64,000 bases of DNA from JAZGGS01 sp963764825 (GTDB lineage Bacteria > Bacteroidota > Ignavibacteria > Ignavibacteriales > Ignavibacteriaceae). Of the stretch, positions 17,925-25,985 are shown one piece after another. The notes beneath the pieces were generated by a model that did not search any database, was not told where the DNA came from, and saw nothing but the letters and a program-made list of their open reading frames with translations. The stretch is taken from NCBI GenBank assembly GCA_963764825.1, contig CAVXUA010000007.1:62001-126000 (forward strand), read 5' to 3'. The translations under genes and the position numbers were made by a program. Every line of letters starts with the position of its first letter. The stretch's first letter is position 1.

Positions 17925-18491
17925 TTGCAGACCTTCACAGAGCCTAAAGAATTAACGACAAATCTGCATTATGAAGAGCAAAGACAGAAAGGCTTGTTAG
18001 GTTTCACTGATGTTATAATTGATAAACCAATAATCAAGATCATAAATGGTTTTAACAAATTAGCATATTGTTTTACAATGCAAAGTTGTTATGGACATTT
18101 TCTTTACAATGGTCAGAACGATCAACATAACCTTAATTCCTTGCCTGTTAAGAAGACTATAGTAAAAGTCGAATACAGGATTGCCTATATTGCTTTTTGC
18201 ATTGATAATATTGAGTCGGGAAAAAAGCTTTTAAAGGCTCTGAAGGAAATCACGGTTATTGATTCGGAAAATATTCAGTTCTGTTCTGCAGAGTGGTTTT
18301 GGAAAAGACAAGTCAATTCTTATGCATTACAGGTTGAACCAGAAAGGTTTAAGCATAAAGACACTGCTATGCTTGATTACAGGGAAGCATTGCATATAGA
18401 AAAAGTACGAAATAAGTTTTTTGTAAAACTTCAGGAATTACTTGAAAAGCAAAGCGAACTCCAAAATTCAAATATTAATAGAACTAACTAA
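17925..18491 (+). CDS. Uncharacterised protein, 188 residues
   Basis: I do not recognise a family. The frame starts at TTG (17925), with a good ribosome site AAAGGA about ten bases upstream; no ATG is available nearby. The protein is soluble, with no signal peptide or membrane segment. It has a central FTMQSCYGHFLYNGQ segment with a Cys-Tyr-Gly-His core. That recalls the SxxGR-type loop of TYW3-like proteins, but the resemblance is too weak to call. The C-terminal third is charged and helical (KVRNKFFVKLQELLEKQ). It is a lone plus-strand gene between two minus-strand operons. Confidence 0.55.
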   Translation: MQTFTEPKELTTNLHYEEQRQKGLLGFTDVIIDKPIIKIINGFNKLAYCFTMQSCYGHFLYNGQNDQHNLNSLPVKKTIVKVEYRIAYIAFCIDNIESGKKLLKALKEITVIDSENIQFCSAEWFWKRQVNSYALQVEPERFKHKDTAMLDYREALHIEKVRNKFFVKLQELLEKQSELQNSNINRTN

Positions 18492-18508
18492 ACTGGTTGC
18501 ATAAAAAA

Positions 18509-18540
18509 CTCCCACTTATTTAACAAAGCAGGGGAGTCGG
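18509..18540 (-). terminator. Intrinsic terminator after T9SS pseudogene
   Basis: On the minus strand CTCCCCTGCTTTGTTAAATAAGTGGGAG forms a stem and is followed by TTTTTTATG. It stands just after the decayed T9SS tail, in the same arrangement as at 231-262 and 2082-2116. Confidence 0.6.
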
Positions 18541-18558
18541 CAATGGTAAATATTATTA

Positions 18559-18800
18559 TTATTTCATCAACACCATCTTCCTTGTCTCAACAAAAGAACT
18601 TGCTTGTAGTTAGTAAAAATAAAGTCCACTGGGTAGTCCTATGATACTATGTAATTGCCGATTTGCTTTGCTACACTTACAATCTTTACTAATTCTTCAA
18701 TTGTATTATACATATTAGGTGTAAATAATCCTTCTTGGGGAATCGAATATTTATAACTATAGAATTATTAAGTGGATTAGGGTAGTTTTGCATTAAGATA
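18559..18800 (-). pseudogene. Decayed T9SS C-terminal sorting domain without its cargo
   Basis: Reading the minus strand from about 18800, one frame gives MQNYPNPLNNSIVINIRFPKK, the conserved start of the type A sorting domain. After frame breaks, a last segment gives SGLYFY-stop-LQASSFVETRKMVLMK-stop. An in-frame TAA has replaced the usual Lys codon of YFYKLQA. The cargo part is gone, because upstream DNA is the end of the RND pump gene at 18848. This is a true relic, not a simple sequencing slip, since it has several independent lesions. Confidence 0.7.
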
Positions 18801-18847
18801 TAACCTGGTACAGTTTATAAGGATGGCACAATTTTATTCGAAAGATA

Positions 18848-21800
18848 TTATTCTTGCTCAGAATTATATTCGCGAATAGCGCTTTCAACCTCTTCTTTTG
18901 TTATTTCTTTTCCTGTAACAACCCATTTAATGAATACTTTTGCTGAGTTACTCATTGATAATAGTAACGGCAGCATTAGTAATGTTAAAAATGTTGCTAT
19001 GATTATTCCGTAGGAGATAGATATTGCCATGGGTTTTAAAAACTGGGCTTGCCGGCTTGTTTCAAATAAAAGCGGTGATAAACCAGCAAAGGTAGTAAGT
19101 GAGGTTAAGAAAATTGCTCTGAAGCGTGAAATACCTGCTTTAATGAGAGCTTCATCAAACTTTAAACCATCTTTAAGAAAACCATTAAATTTTTTAACCA
19201 AAACCAACCCGTCATTTACCATAATTCCAACTAAGGCAATAATACCTAACCAGGAGAGAATATTTATTGGAAGTCCGTGAAGATAATGCCCCCATACAAT
19301 TCCGATTAAGCTAAATGGAACCATTAATAGAAGTAAAACCGGCTGGCTGAAGGACCTGAATGTAAATGCAATTACACCAAAAATGAGTATTAAAACAACA
19401 AATCCTACTCCAACAAGTGAATCTTTAGTTTTTTGAGCTTCTCTATCCTGGCCTTCATAAGATGCAGTTACTGAAGGATACTTTAAGAAGAGTCCAGGCA
19501 GCACATTTGATTTGATATCACTTAATATATCAGTAGGGCTATCTTTAGTAGATCTCAAATCAGCTGAAATTCTGATTTCTCTTTTTCCGCTCAAGTGGTT
19601 GATTGCAAATTCACCGCGTTTAATTTCATAAGTAGCAATTTCTAAAAAAGGAACACGACTACCGGTTGGCGAGATGATTCGCATATCATCCAAATTTTTT
19701 ATGGAAGAGCGATCATCCTTGGTATAACGTACCCACACTTTTACTTCATCTTGCCCGCGTTGAAAACGCTGAGCTTGGAAACCAAAAAATCCATATCTAA
19801 CCTGGTTCATTACTGATTGCAAAGTCAATCCAAGTAAATATGCATTTTGTTTCAATTTTATTTTTACTTCTTTAATACCGCTTGGATCATTATCCGTAAC
19901 ATCCTTTAAAACAGGATTACTTAGTAGAATATTTTTTAATTCTTTCTTTGCTTCATTCAACTCCTGGATGTTGTTCCCAAGTAAGGAAACAGATACAGGA
20001 CTTCCCGCAAAGTTACCTCCAGATCCAAAAGTTAAACTCTCAACATCATTAATAACTCCTACTTTCTCTCGTATAGAATTTGTGATTTCCGGAGATGAAA
20101 AATCTCTGTATTCGCCGGGCAATAAATTTAGTGTTAAGGTTGCGTGAGAGGAACCGGGACCGATCCGTTTAATAATATTTTGAATTACAGGCTTATTTCC
20201 TGTTTGCTTATCTGTATACTCTTCATTTACTGTAAGTGCAGCTTTTTCAATTGTTGTTGCAATGGAATCAGTAATTAACTCATTCGTTCCTTGAGGCATA
20301 TCCAGGTTTATTGTAATCTTATCGCTGGCAATGGATGGGAAAAATGATGTTTTAACTAATCCCCCACCTAATGCGCCAAAGGTAAGAATAAGCAATGCAA
20401 TTGGAATTGCAAATCCTAAAAATTTATGTTTTAAAAAATATCTTAAATAAGGAACATAGAGACGATCCCTAATATAGAGTAAAATTTTATCGCCAAATTT
20501 ATTTACATTACTAAAAAAAATATTGAATTTACTTTTCTTCTCTTCATTTTTCATTAAAGCTTTTGAATGTGCGATATGTGCGGGTAAAATAACTAAAGCT
20601 TCAACTAACGAAATTACTAGTGTAAGTATTACAACTGTAGATACTTCACTAAACATATCTCCCATTCTACCATCTAAAAAATAGAAAGTAGCGAATGCCA
20701 ATAGTGTAGTTAGAATAGCAGAAACTATCGGAGGGATAACTTCCAAAGTCCCATCAATAGCGGCTCTTATGGGATTTTTTCCCTGTTGATAGTGGTTGAA
20801 AATATTTTCGCTGATGACAATTCCATCATCAACTAAAATACCAATTACAACAATCATCCCGAAGAGTGAGAATACATTGATAGTTACATTTAATTGTGCT
20901 ATGAAAATAAACATTCCTAAAAATGCAATAGGTAATCCGGCAGCAACCCAAAATGCCAATCTTACATTTAGAAATAAAGCAAGAAAGAATAAAACCAGCA
21001 GGACACCGTAAAAAATATTCCTTAATAAAAGTTCTGTCCGTTGACCCAAAGTAATTGATAGATCGTTGGAAATATTTATTTGAATATTTTCGTGCTGCTG
21101 ATTGAATGTTTCAATATAATCTCTTACTTGTCGTGCGGAACTGAGTAAATCTTCGTTGTTGGTATTACTTATAGAAATGCTAATTGCTGTTTCATCATTA
21201 TAAAAAATTCTATCCGGAGTTTCAGACCACGTATCTTTCACATCCGCTACATCTTTTAATCTTATAATTTTACCGGATTTATCAGCCCTTACTATTAGAT
21301 TGATTAATTCATCACCATAATAACCCCGATTGTTAGCCCTTATTAAGTAATCTTCAACATCAGTTCTAATACTTCCGCCGGTAACCAATATATTCGATTG
21401 TCTAACAGCATTAGCAACCGTTTCAAAAGATAAATTGTAAGCTCTTAGATCATTCTCTCTAACTGCAATTTCAATTTCTTCATCAGGAAATCCTGTAACA
21501 GTAACTTGCGAAATACCTTTCAAACTTCTTAAATCATTTTCAATTTCTCGTGCATATTGTTTTAAGGTTCTTAGCGGAAGGTTTTTACCGCTAATAGTAA
21601 AACTTATAGTTTCTCTAACGATCTCAATTTTTGCAATGATTGGTGGTTCCATTCCAATTGGAAATGAAGGCACCTTATCAATTGCATTTTTAACATCTGC
21701 AAGAACAACATCAATGTTCTTACCGCGCAAAATTTCTACATTAATATTTGCTGCGTTTTCCCTGGAAACAGAAGTTACACGATCTACACCAACAATTCCC

Positions 21801-22018
21801 TTTAAATTATTTTCAATTTTTAGAACTACACCTTCTTCCATTTCCTGAGGTGAAGCACCGGGATAATTTAATTGAATGCTAATATTTTTTGAATCCTGAA
21901 GAGGAAGAAAAGACGACTTCATTGAAAGCGCACCGGCAATTCCCAACGCAATAAACATTACAACTATAATATTTACAGCAACCGGGTATTTTATAAAATA
22001 TGAGATGATGCTTTTCAT
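18848..22018 (-). CDS. RND efflux permease (AcrB/HAE1-like)
   Basis: At 1056 residues the protein has the full length and two-fold repeat of HAE1-family proton-driven efflux pumps. There are twelve membrane helices and two large periplasmic loops. The paired Asp of helix 4 is present (GILVDDGIVISENIF), and the helix-10 region (GIMVNDGLVLVKKFN) carries Lys. It starts MKSIISYFIKYPVAVNIIVVMF. It exports hydrophobic or drug-like compounds with a periplasmic adaptor and an outer-membrane channel. The adaptor is encoded 9 bp upstream in the same operon; no TolC-type gene is adjacent. The frame is intact over 3.1 kb, in contrast with many neighbours. Confidence 0.93.
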   Translation of the reverse strand: MKSIISYFIKYPVAVNIIVVMFIALGIAGALSMKSSFLPLQDSKNISIQLNYPGASPQEMEEGVVLKIENNLKGIVGVDRVTSVSRENAANINVEILRGKNIDVVLADVKNAIDKVPSFPIGMEPPIIAKIEIVRETISFTISGKNLPLRTLKQYAREIENDLRSLKGISQVTVTGFPDEEIEIAVRENDLRAYNLSFETVANAVRQSNILVTGGSIRTDVEDYLIRANNRGYYGDELINLIVRADKSGKIIRLKDVADVKDTWSETPDRIFYNDETAISISISNTNNEDLLSSARQVRDYIETFNQQHENIQINISNDLSITLGQRTELLLRNIFYGVLLVLFFLALFLNVRLAFWVAAGLPIAFLGMFIFIAQLNVTINVFSLFGMIVVIGILVDDGIVISENIFNHYQQGKNPIRAAIDGTLEVIPPIVSAILTTLLAFATFYFLDGRMGDMFSEVSTVVILTLVISLVEALVILPAHIAHSKALMKNEEKKSKFNIFFSNVNKFGDKILLYIRDRLYVPYLRYFLKHKFLGFAIPIALLILTFGALGGGLVKTSFFPSIASDKITINLDMPQGTNELITDSIATTIEKAALTVNEEYTDKQTGNKPVIQNIIKRIGPGSSHATLTLNLLPGEYRDFSSPEITNSIREKVGVINDVESLTFGSGGNFAGSPVSVSLLGNNIQELNEAKKELKNILLSNPVLKDVTDNDPSGIKEVKIKLKQNAYLLGLTLQSVMNQVRYGFFGFQAQRFQRGQDEVKVWVRYTKDDRSSIKNLDDMRIISPTGSRVPFLEIATYEIKRGEFAINHLSGKREIRISADLRSTKDSPTDILSDIKSNVLPGLFLKYPSVTASYEGQDREAQKTKDSLVGVGFVVLILIFGVIAFTFRSFSQPVLLLLMVPFSLIGIVWGHYLHGLPINILSWLGIIALVGIMVNDGLVLVKKFNGFLKDGLKFDEALIKAGISRFRAIFLTSLTTFAGLSPLLFETSRQAQFLKPMAISISYGIIIATFLTLLMLPLLLSMSNSAKVFIKWVVTGKEITKEEVESAIREYNSEQE

Positions 22019-22027
22019 GCAGGCGAG

Positions 22028-23152
22028 CTATTCCATATCTTTGGCAATCTTTACCAGCATTCCCGTGTAGACGCCTTGGATCTCTTTTGATAAAACCAAA
22101 GTTCCGTTTTCCAATCCTTTTACTATAACTGATTTCTCAGTCAAATAAACCGGGTTAATATCAATTAAATCCAATTGAGAATCTTTCACCACATAAACTC
22201 TTTTGCCATCAACTAATAGTGTGCGGGATAATTCATAGGCATCATCTACAGATTTAGCAGCTAAGGAAGCTTCAAGATACATTCCTTCCTGCAAGTCGCT
22301 ACTTCTAACTTGTATATAAACTTTTACTGTTTGAGAAGATTGATCAATTTTTCCATTAATTCTTATAACTTTTCCTTCCCAGGTTTTGGTGTGCTCTAAA
22401 TTACGTAGTTCAACGCTGTTACCTTTTTTTAATAAATCATTAAACTCAGCATTAATTGATACTTCCATTTCATATACAGAAGGATTAATAAACTCACCTA
22501 ATTTTTGACCGGGACGAATTAAAGAACCTGGTGTTACCTGAGCTTCAGTCAATATACCATTGAAAGGAGCTTTTATGCTGTATTTAATAAGTCGTTCTTC
22601 GAGAGTTTTAACATTGAAGTAACTTGTATAAATATTTCTGAATGCGATGAAGTATTTTTCCTGATCTGAATTAGTTTCAGGTAATTGTGGGGTCGCTTTA
22701 TCGAGATCGAAACTTTCAAGATAAGAGTGCCATTTTTCATATTCATCAGGGTGATTTAATTTTAAATCCGGCAGCATTGTAAGTAGAGTATTTAACAAAT
22801 TGCTCTTTAACGATTGTAAACTTGCAAATTGTTCATCGCTATTAATATTAATGATTGCTTCACCCTGTTTATACCACGTCCCTGCTTTGAAATCTTTATT
22901 TGAAAATTTCAAAATGCCTTGAACTTCTGAATATAGTTCAATTTTATTTTTAGCTGTAAGATTTCCACCAGTTGAAATTATTAATGGGATAGTTTTATTC
23001 TGAACAACCTCGGTATAAACAACTTTTATTGCTTTTTCATTATTAGGTTTCTTCTTTTCTTTACTTTGAATAAAAATTATGGCAATTAGCAATGCACCAG
23101 CTAAAAGCAGTACTCCACCTAAAAAGGGCATGTATTTTCTTATCTTTTTCAT
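22028..23152 (-). CDS. RND efflux periplasmic adaptor (membrane fusion protein)
   Basis: The 374-residue protein has an N-terminal anchor (FLGGVLLLAGALLIAIIFI). The adaptor layout follows: a lipoyl half (ISTGGNLTAKNKIELYSEVQG), a short helical hairpin, the second lipoyl half (IKAPFNGILTEAQVTPGSLI), a beta-barrel (VELRNLEHTKTWEGKVIRING) and a membrane-proximal domain. It bridges the inner-membrane pump encoded next and an outer-membrane channel. It is the first gene of the two-gene operon. A purine-rich region precedes the ATG, but no clear promoter could be named. Confidence 0.9.
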   Translation of the reverse strand: MKKIRKYMPFLGGVLLLAGALLIAIIFIQSKEKKKPNNEKAIKVVYTEVVQNKTIPLIISTGGNLTAKNKIELYSEVQGILKFSNKDFKAGTWYKQGEAIININSDEQFASLQSLKSNLLNTLLTMLPDLKLNHPDEYEKWHSYLESFDLDKATPQLPETNSDQEKYFIAFRNIYTSYFNVKTLEERLIKYSIKAPFNGILTEAQVTPGSLIRPGQKLGEFINPSVYEMEVSINAEFNDLLKKGNSVELRNLEHTKTWEGKVIRINGKIDQSSQTVKVYIQVRSSDLQEGMYLEASLAAKSVDDAYELSRTLLVDGKRVYVVKDSQLDLIDINPVYLTEKSVIVKGLENGTLVLSKEIQGVYTGMLVKIAKDME

Positions 23153-23526
23153 AACATATTAGTCAAATTTTTGGTTCATCTTTTTTATTAAAACAAGATT
23201 CTTTTCTCTAAATAACTCTAAATATACAATTCATTTAGATGATTCGGATGGTTAATCGATTCACTGGGAGATTGTCTTTAACTAATCAAATTATTGAGGA
23301 ATTATTTTGGTATTTTACAATCATACTAGTTTTCGGATACTAGTTACAAACCTCTAATCAAATATCAATAAATGAACACCTCCCCTTCTTATCATCAATA
23401 TCTAATAAATAAATTTTAGCAATATCCTCAATAGTTACAATAAATAAATTTGTTACGCCTATTTTTGATCATGGATTACGAAAAGAATTAAATTTTTATT
23501 TATGCTACTAAGTAATATATCTCTAG
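23153..23526. other. Intergenic AT-rich stretch
   Basis: About 370 bases separate the adaptor start from the stop of the UPF0316 gene. I find no supported reading frame, tRNA or clear terminator. The region should hold the promoter of the RND operon reading left. Confidence 0.4.
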
Positions 23527-24063
23527 TTACTTTCTTACTCCGTGAATGTACCCTCTGAAAGGAGATGCAGGTTGAACATTTATAAATACATCAGTATCAA
23601 TGCTCTCAACAATTTTTCTTAGCTCTTTTAAATCCCTTCTACGAATAATTGTGAAGATAATCGAAACACCTCCAGCCCCACCTTCTCCTGGTAAAATAGT
23701 TGTTCCATAGCGTGATTTTCTTAATGCATCTACAATCGAATCTGTATTAAACTTGGAGATAATGCTGACCTGAATAAATCCCAGCCCAATTTTTTGTTCC
23801 AATGTGACCCCCAATATATTTCCTATACCAAAACCTGCTGCGTATCCAATTAGATTAAAAGTATTATCCAAATGTTGAATAATGTATCTCATTGCAAATA
23901 TCCATATTAGCACTTCAACGAAACCCACTAAACCAGCTTGGTATTTTTTTGCATTCACAACTTGTATTGTCCTGAATGTTCCTAGAGTAACATCGCAGAT
24001 ACGCAACATCATAATAATTAAAGCACTAACACCAACCTCATATATTTCCATAAGATCCACCAT
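23527..24063 (-). CDS. UPF0316 / DUF2179-type membrane protein
   Basis: The 178-residue protein has three N-terminal membrane helices (LIIMMLRICDVTLGTFRTIQVV, LVGFVEVLIWIFAMRYIIQ, IGYAAGFGIGNILGV). A soluble DUF2179 domain of alternating strands and helices follows (VSIISKFNTDSIVDALRKSRYG ... FTIIRRRDLKELRKIVESID). This is the domain order of UPF0316 proteins, whose function is unknown. It starts 16 bp after the enoyl-CoA-hydratase-like gene, so it is the last gene of the TonB operon. Confidence 0.85.
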   Translation of the reverse strand: MVDLMEIYEVGVSALIIMMLRICDVTLGTFRTIQVVNAKKYQAGLVGFVEVLIWIFAMRYIIQHLDNTFNLIGYAAGFGIGNILGVTLEQKIGLGFIQVSIISKFNTDSIVDALRKSRYGTTILPGEGGAGGVSIIFTIIRRRDLKELRKIVESIDTDVFINVQPASPFRGYIHGVRK

Positions 24064-24079
24064 AGTTTATTTTACATAA

Positions 24080-24871
24080 TTAACAGTAGGTATATCTTGC
24101 AGCCTCTTTGTGGATATACTCTTCCAATTCCTTATCAAAATTATAAAACAGCTCTTTTGTTGAATGAATTACATTCTGGGAATTAAGCGATATTCTATTC
24201 GCTTCTTCAATACATTGCTGTTCAAAATTCGCCTTAGAAAATACTCTTGAAAGTAATCCCAGATCATATGCTTCAGCAGCACTAATTTTTCCTCCAGAGA
24301 TCAAATACTTCATTGCTTTTCCTAATCCAATGTGCTTTGGAAGCATAAGGGGAAGTAAACCGCTAGGATGAATACCGTATTTTAAGTGGGAGAGTAAAAA
24401 AGTCATATTTTCTGAGCCAAACCTTAAATCTGTAAGAAGACTCAATCCAAAAAATGGAGTAACAACTTCACCACTCAAACAGCTAATGATTAACTTATCT
24501 AATTTTATAAATTGTCTCACATAATTTGAGATCGAATTAATCTCAATTGCTCGTTCTGTAGAATCTGTTATTGAGCCGGCGTCTTTCGTATTAAAATCTC
24601 CAAGTTTTTTCCCGAATATTCCAGAAAGAAAAGAGTGATATTTATTTTCTGAAAGTGCAAATTCATCCGCAACAATAAGGATGGTTTTAACTTCTTTTGT
24701 TTTATTTACATTATCAAGCCACTCGTATATTTTACTATTCTCTTCAATACTTACTATACTTTTAAAAGCATTCTCTTTGATTCTTAATATCGCCAAAGGC
24801 AAATCCACTTTACATTCAATGTATTCTTCATTGAACTCTAGGTTTTTATACGTTCCCATCATTATCTCCAA
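24080..24871 (-). CDS. Enoyl-CoA hydratase/isomerase-like protein
   Basis: The 263-residue protein has the crotonase layout. LAILRIKEN is the first strand, the oxyanion region is near IISCLSGEVVTPFFGLSLLTDLRFGSENMTF, and the AYDLGLLSRVFSKANFEQQC segment is typical of the fold. The usual active-site Glu pair is not clearly present, so it may not be a hydratase. Crotonase-fold enzymes act on acyl-CoA thioesters in the cytoplasm. It lies inside the TonB operon, separated from the UPF0316 gene by 16 bp and just after a 52-residue small protein gene. The link to TonB is not understood. Confidence 0.65.
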   Translation of the reverse strand: MEIMMGTYKNLEFNEEYIECKVDLPLAILRIKENAFKSIVSIEENSKIYEWLDNVNKTKEVKTILIVADEFALSENKYHSFLSGIFGKKLGDFNTKDAGSITDSTERAIEINSISNYVRQFIKLDKLIISCLSGEVVTPFFGLSLLTDLRFGSENMTFLLSHLKYGIHPSGLLPLMLPKHIGLGKAMKYLISGGKISAAEAYDLGLLSRVFSKANFEQQCIEEANRISLNSQNVIHSTKELFYNFDKELEEYIHKEAARYTYC

Positions 24872-24878
24872 AAAATTG

Positions 24879-25037
24879 TTATAAATGTTTATCCTTCAGT
24901 TCCTTTTTGTGCTTAATTGTTTTGCTTCTAAAGTTTCTATTGATCGCTTTTTGTTTTCTGTCCATAATTTCAAGCATTATTAAAAAGCCTGCTATAAAAA
25001 CCCAACCTATAATTAATGAAAAAAACTCCTCATTCAT
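24879..25037 (-). CDS. Small single-helix membrane protein, 52 residues
   Basis: Start ATG at 25037 and stop TAA at 24879 give 52 residues. An N-terminal membrane helix (FFSLIIGWVFIAGFLIMLEIM) is followed by a strongly basic tail (RKQKAINRNFRSKTIKHKKE). GGAG lies directly before the start. It fills the gap between the TonB gene and the enoyl-CoA-hydratase-like gene with little spare sequence, which supports it being real. No family is recognised. Confidence 0.55.
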   Translation of the reverse strand: MNEEFFSLIIGWVFIAGFLIMLEIMDRKQKAINRNFRSKTIKHKKELKDKHL

Positions 25038-25120
25038 TTCTCCATCTTAAAGTTTATACTGACTATATTTTATACGTTTATCTCTGTACTTCTATTAATT
25101 ATTTATAATTGATTTACTAC

Positions 25121-25801
25121 CTATGCAGGTTTATTAGTCAACTTAAATATGATTGGGACACTTACTTTGACTTTCATAGGTTTACCCCTTTGTATTCCTG
25201 GAGAAAATTTTGTGTGCTTAACAGCGTATTCAGCAGCTTCATCACAACCTCCACCTATACCCTTTAATATTTCAGTTTTTATAACAGTGCCTTCTTCATT
25301 TACATAAGCCAACACATACACTTTGCCTTCAATTCCAGCTCTTCTGGCAATTTCAGGATATATAATTAAATCCTGTATGGCTTGAACTCCCCCGATAGGA
25401 TAAGGCATTTCCTCTACAGCTACAAAATAGACTGGCTCTTCCTCCATTATTTCTTTTTCTTCTTCTTTAGGAGGAGGCGGTGGTGCACCGAGTTCTTCAT
25501 AGATATTAAGTTCTGTGCTTTCAAATTCTATTTCCTCAATATCCGCATCTGTTATCGCTTCAAGTATCATTGACGGTTTTTCAGGGGGTGGAGGTGGTGT
25601 ATAATCCTGGTTTGTTTGCTGAATATCTTCAACAGTAAAAAGTTCTTGCGGTGCTTGGTATTCAATTGTACGTCTCTCTATGTCAGGAAAGTACTTGAAT
25701 GCGAAAATTGTTAATAGCAGAGATGTGATAATGCTACACTCAAATACTAATTTGTAACGATATCTGATCTCCGGTTTGCCTATGTTTTTTAGAAGTTCCA
25801 T
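25121..25801 (-). CDS. TonB-family energy transducer
   Basis: The protein has an N-terminal membrane anchor (LVFECSIITSLLLTIFAFKYF) and two proline-rich segments (YTPPPPPEKP and GAPPPPPKEEE). Its C-terminal TonB domain carries YPEIARRAGIEGKVYVLAYV and GGGCDEAAEYAVKHTKFSPG. It couples the inner-membrane proton gradient to outer-membrane receptors. I place the start at the ATG at 25801 (MELLKN), not 25825: it has the ribosome site AGGAG seven bases upstream and leaves a 27-base leader from the sigma54-type promoter. No ExbB/ExbD gene is adjacent. It leads an operon with the 52-residue protein, the crotonase-like protein and the UPF0316 protein. Confidence 0.88.
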   Translation of the reverse strand: MELLKNIGKPEIRYRYKLVFECSIITSLLLTIFAFKYFPDIERRTIEYQAPQELFTVEDIQQTNQDYTPPPPPEKPSMILEAITDADIEEIEFESTELNIYEELGAPPPPPKEEEKEIMEEEPVYFVAVEEMPYPIGGVQAIQDLIIYPEIARRAGIEGKVYVLAYVNEEGTVIKTEILKGIGGGCDEAAEYAVKHTKFSPGIQRGKPMKVKVSVPIIFKLTNKPA

Positions 25802-25838
25802 TTTATTCTCCTGGTTATTACACATTCACAATCTGGGA

Positions 25839-25855
25839 GGCAAATAAGAGACCAA
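25839..25855 (-). promoter_or_regulatory. Sigma54-type -24/-12 promoter for the TonB operon
   Basis: The minus strand reads TGGTCTCTTATTTGCC: GG and GC lie exactly 10 bases apart, with TGG and TTGC boxes. The predicted start near 25828 gives a 27-base leader to the ATG at 25801. A GTTGCA-N4-CGCAAC inverted repeat is about 70 bp upstream, in the usual range for an activator. Confidence 0.6.
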
Positions 25856-25917
25856 TTCAAAAAAGTTTATTTATTGAGGGTTTTCATATAATAACAGCCT
25901 TAACGACGTTTTGTAAT

Positions 25918-25933
25918 GTTGCAATCTCGCAAC
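25918..25933. promoter_or_regulatory. Inverted repeat, probable activator site between tonB and the sigma54 activator gene
   Basis: GTTGCA-ATCT-CGCAAC is a 16-base inverted repeat of the same form as those at 11921 and 33283. It lies 73 bp upstream of the TonB sigma54-type promoter and 53 bp upstream of the divergent activator start. It could serve both activation of tonB and autoregulation. Confidence 0.6.
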
Positions 25934-25985
25934 CGAACTTAGATTTTATTATATTTGTATTGCAACTCAATTCTTATGTGATTTT

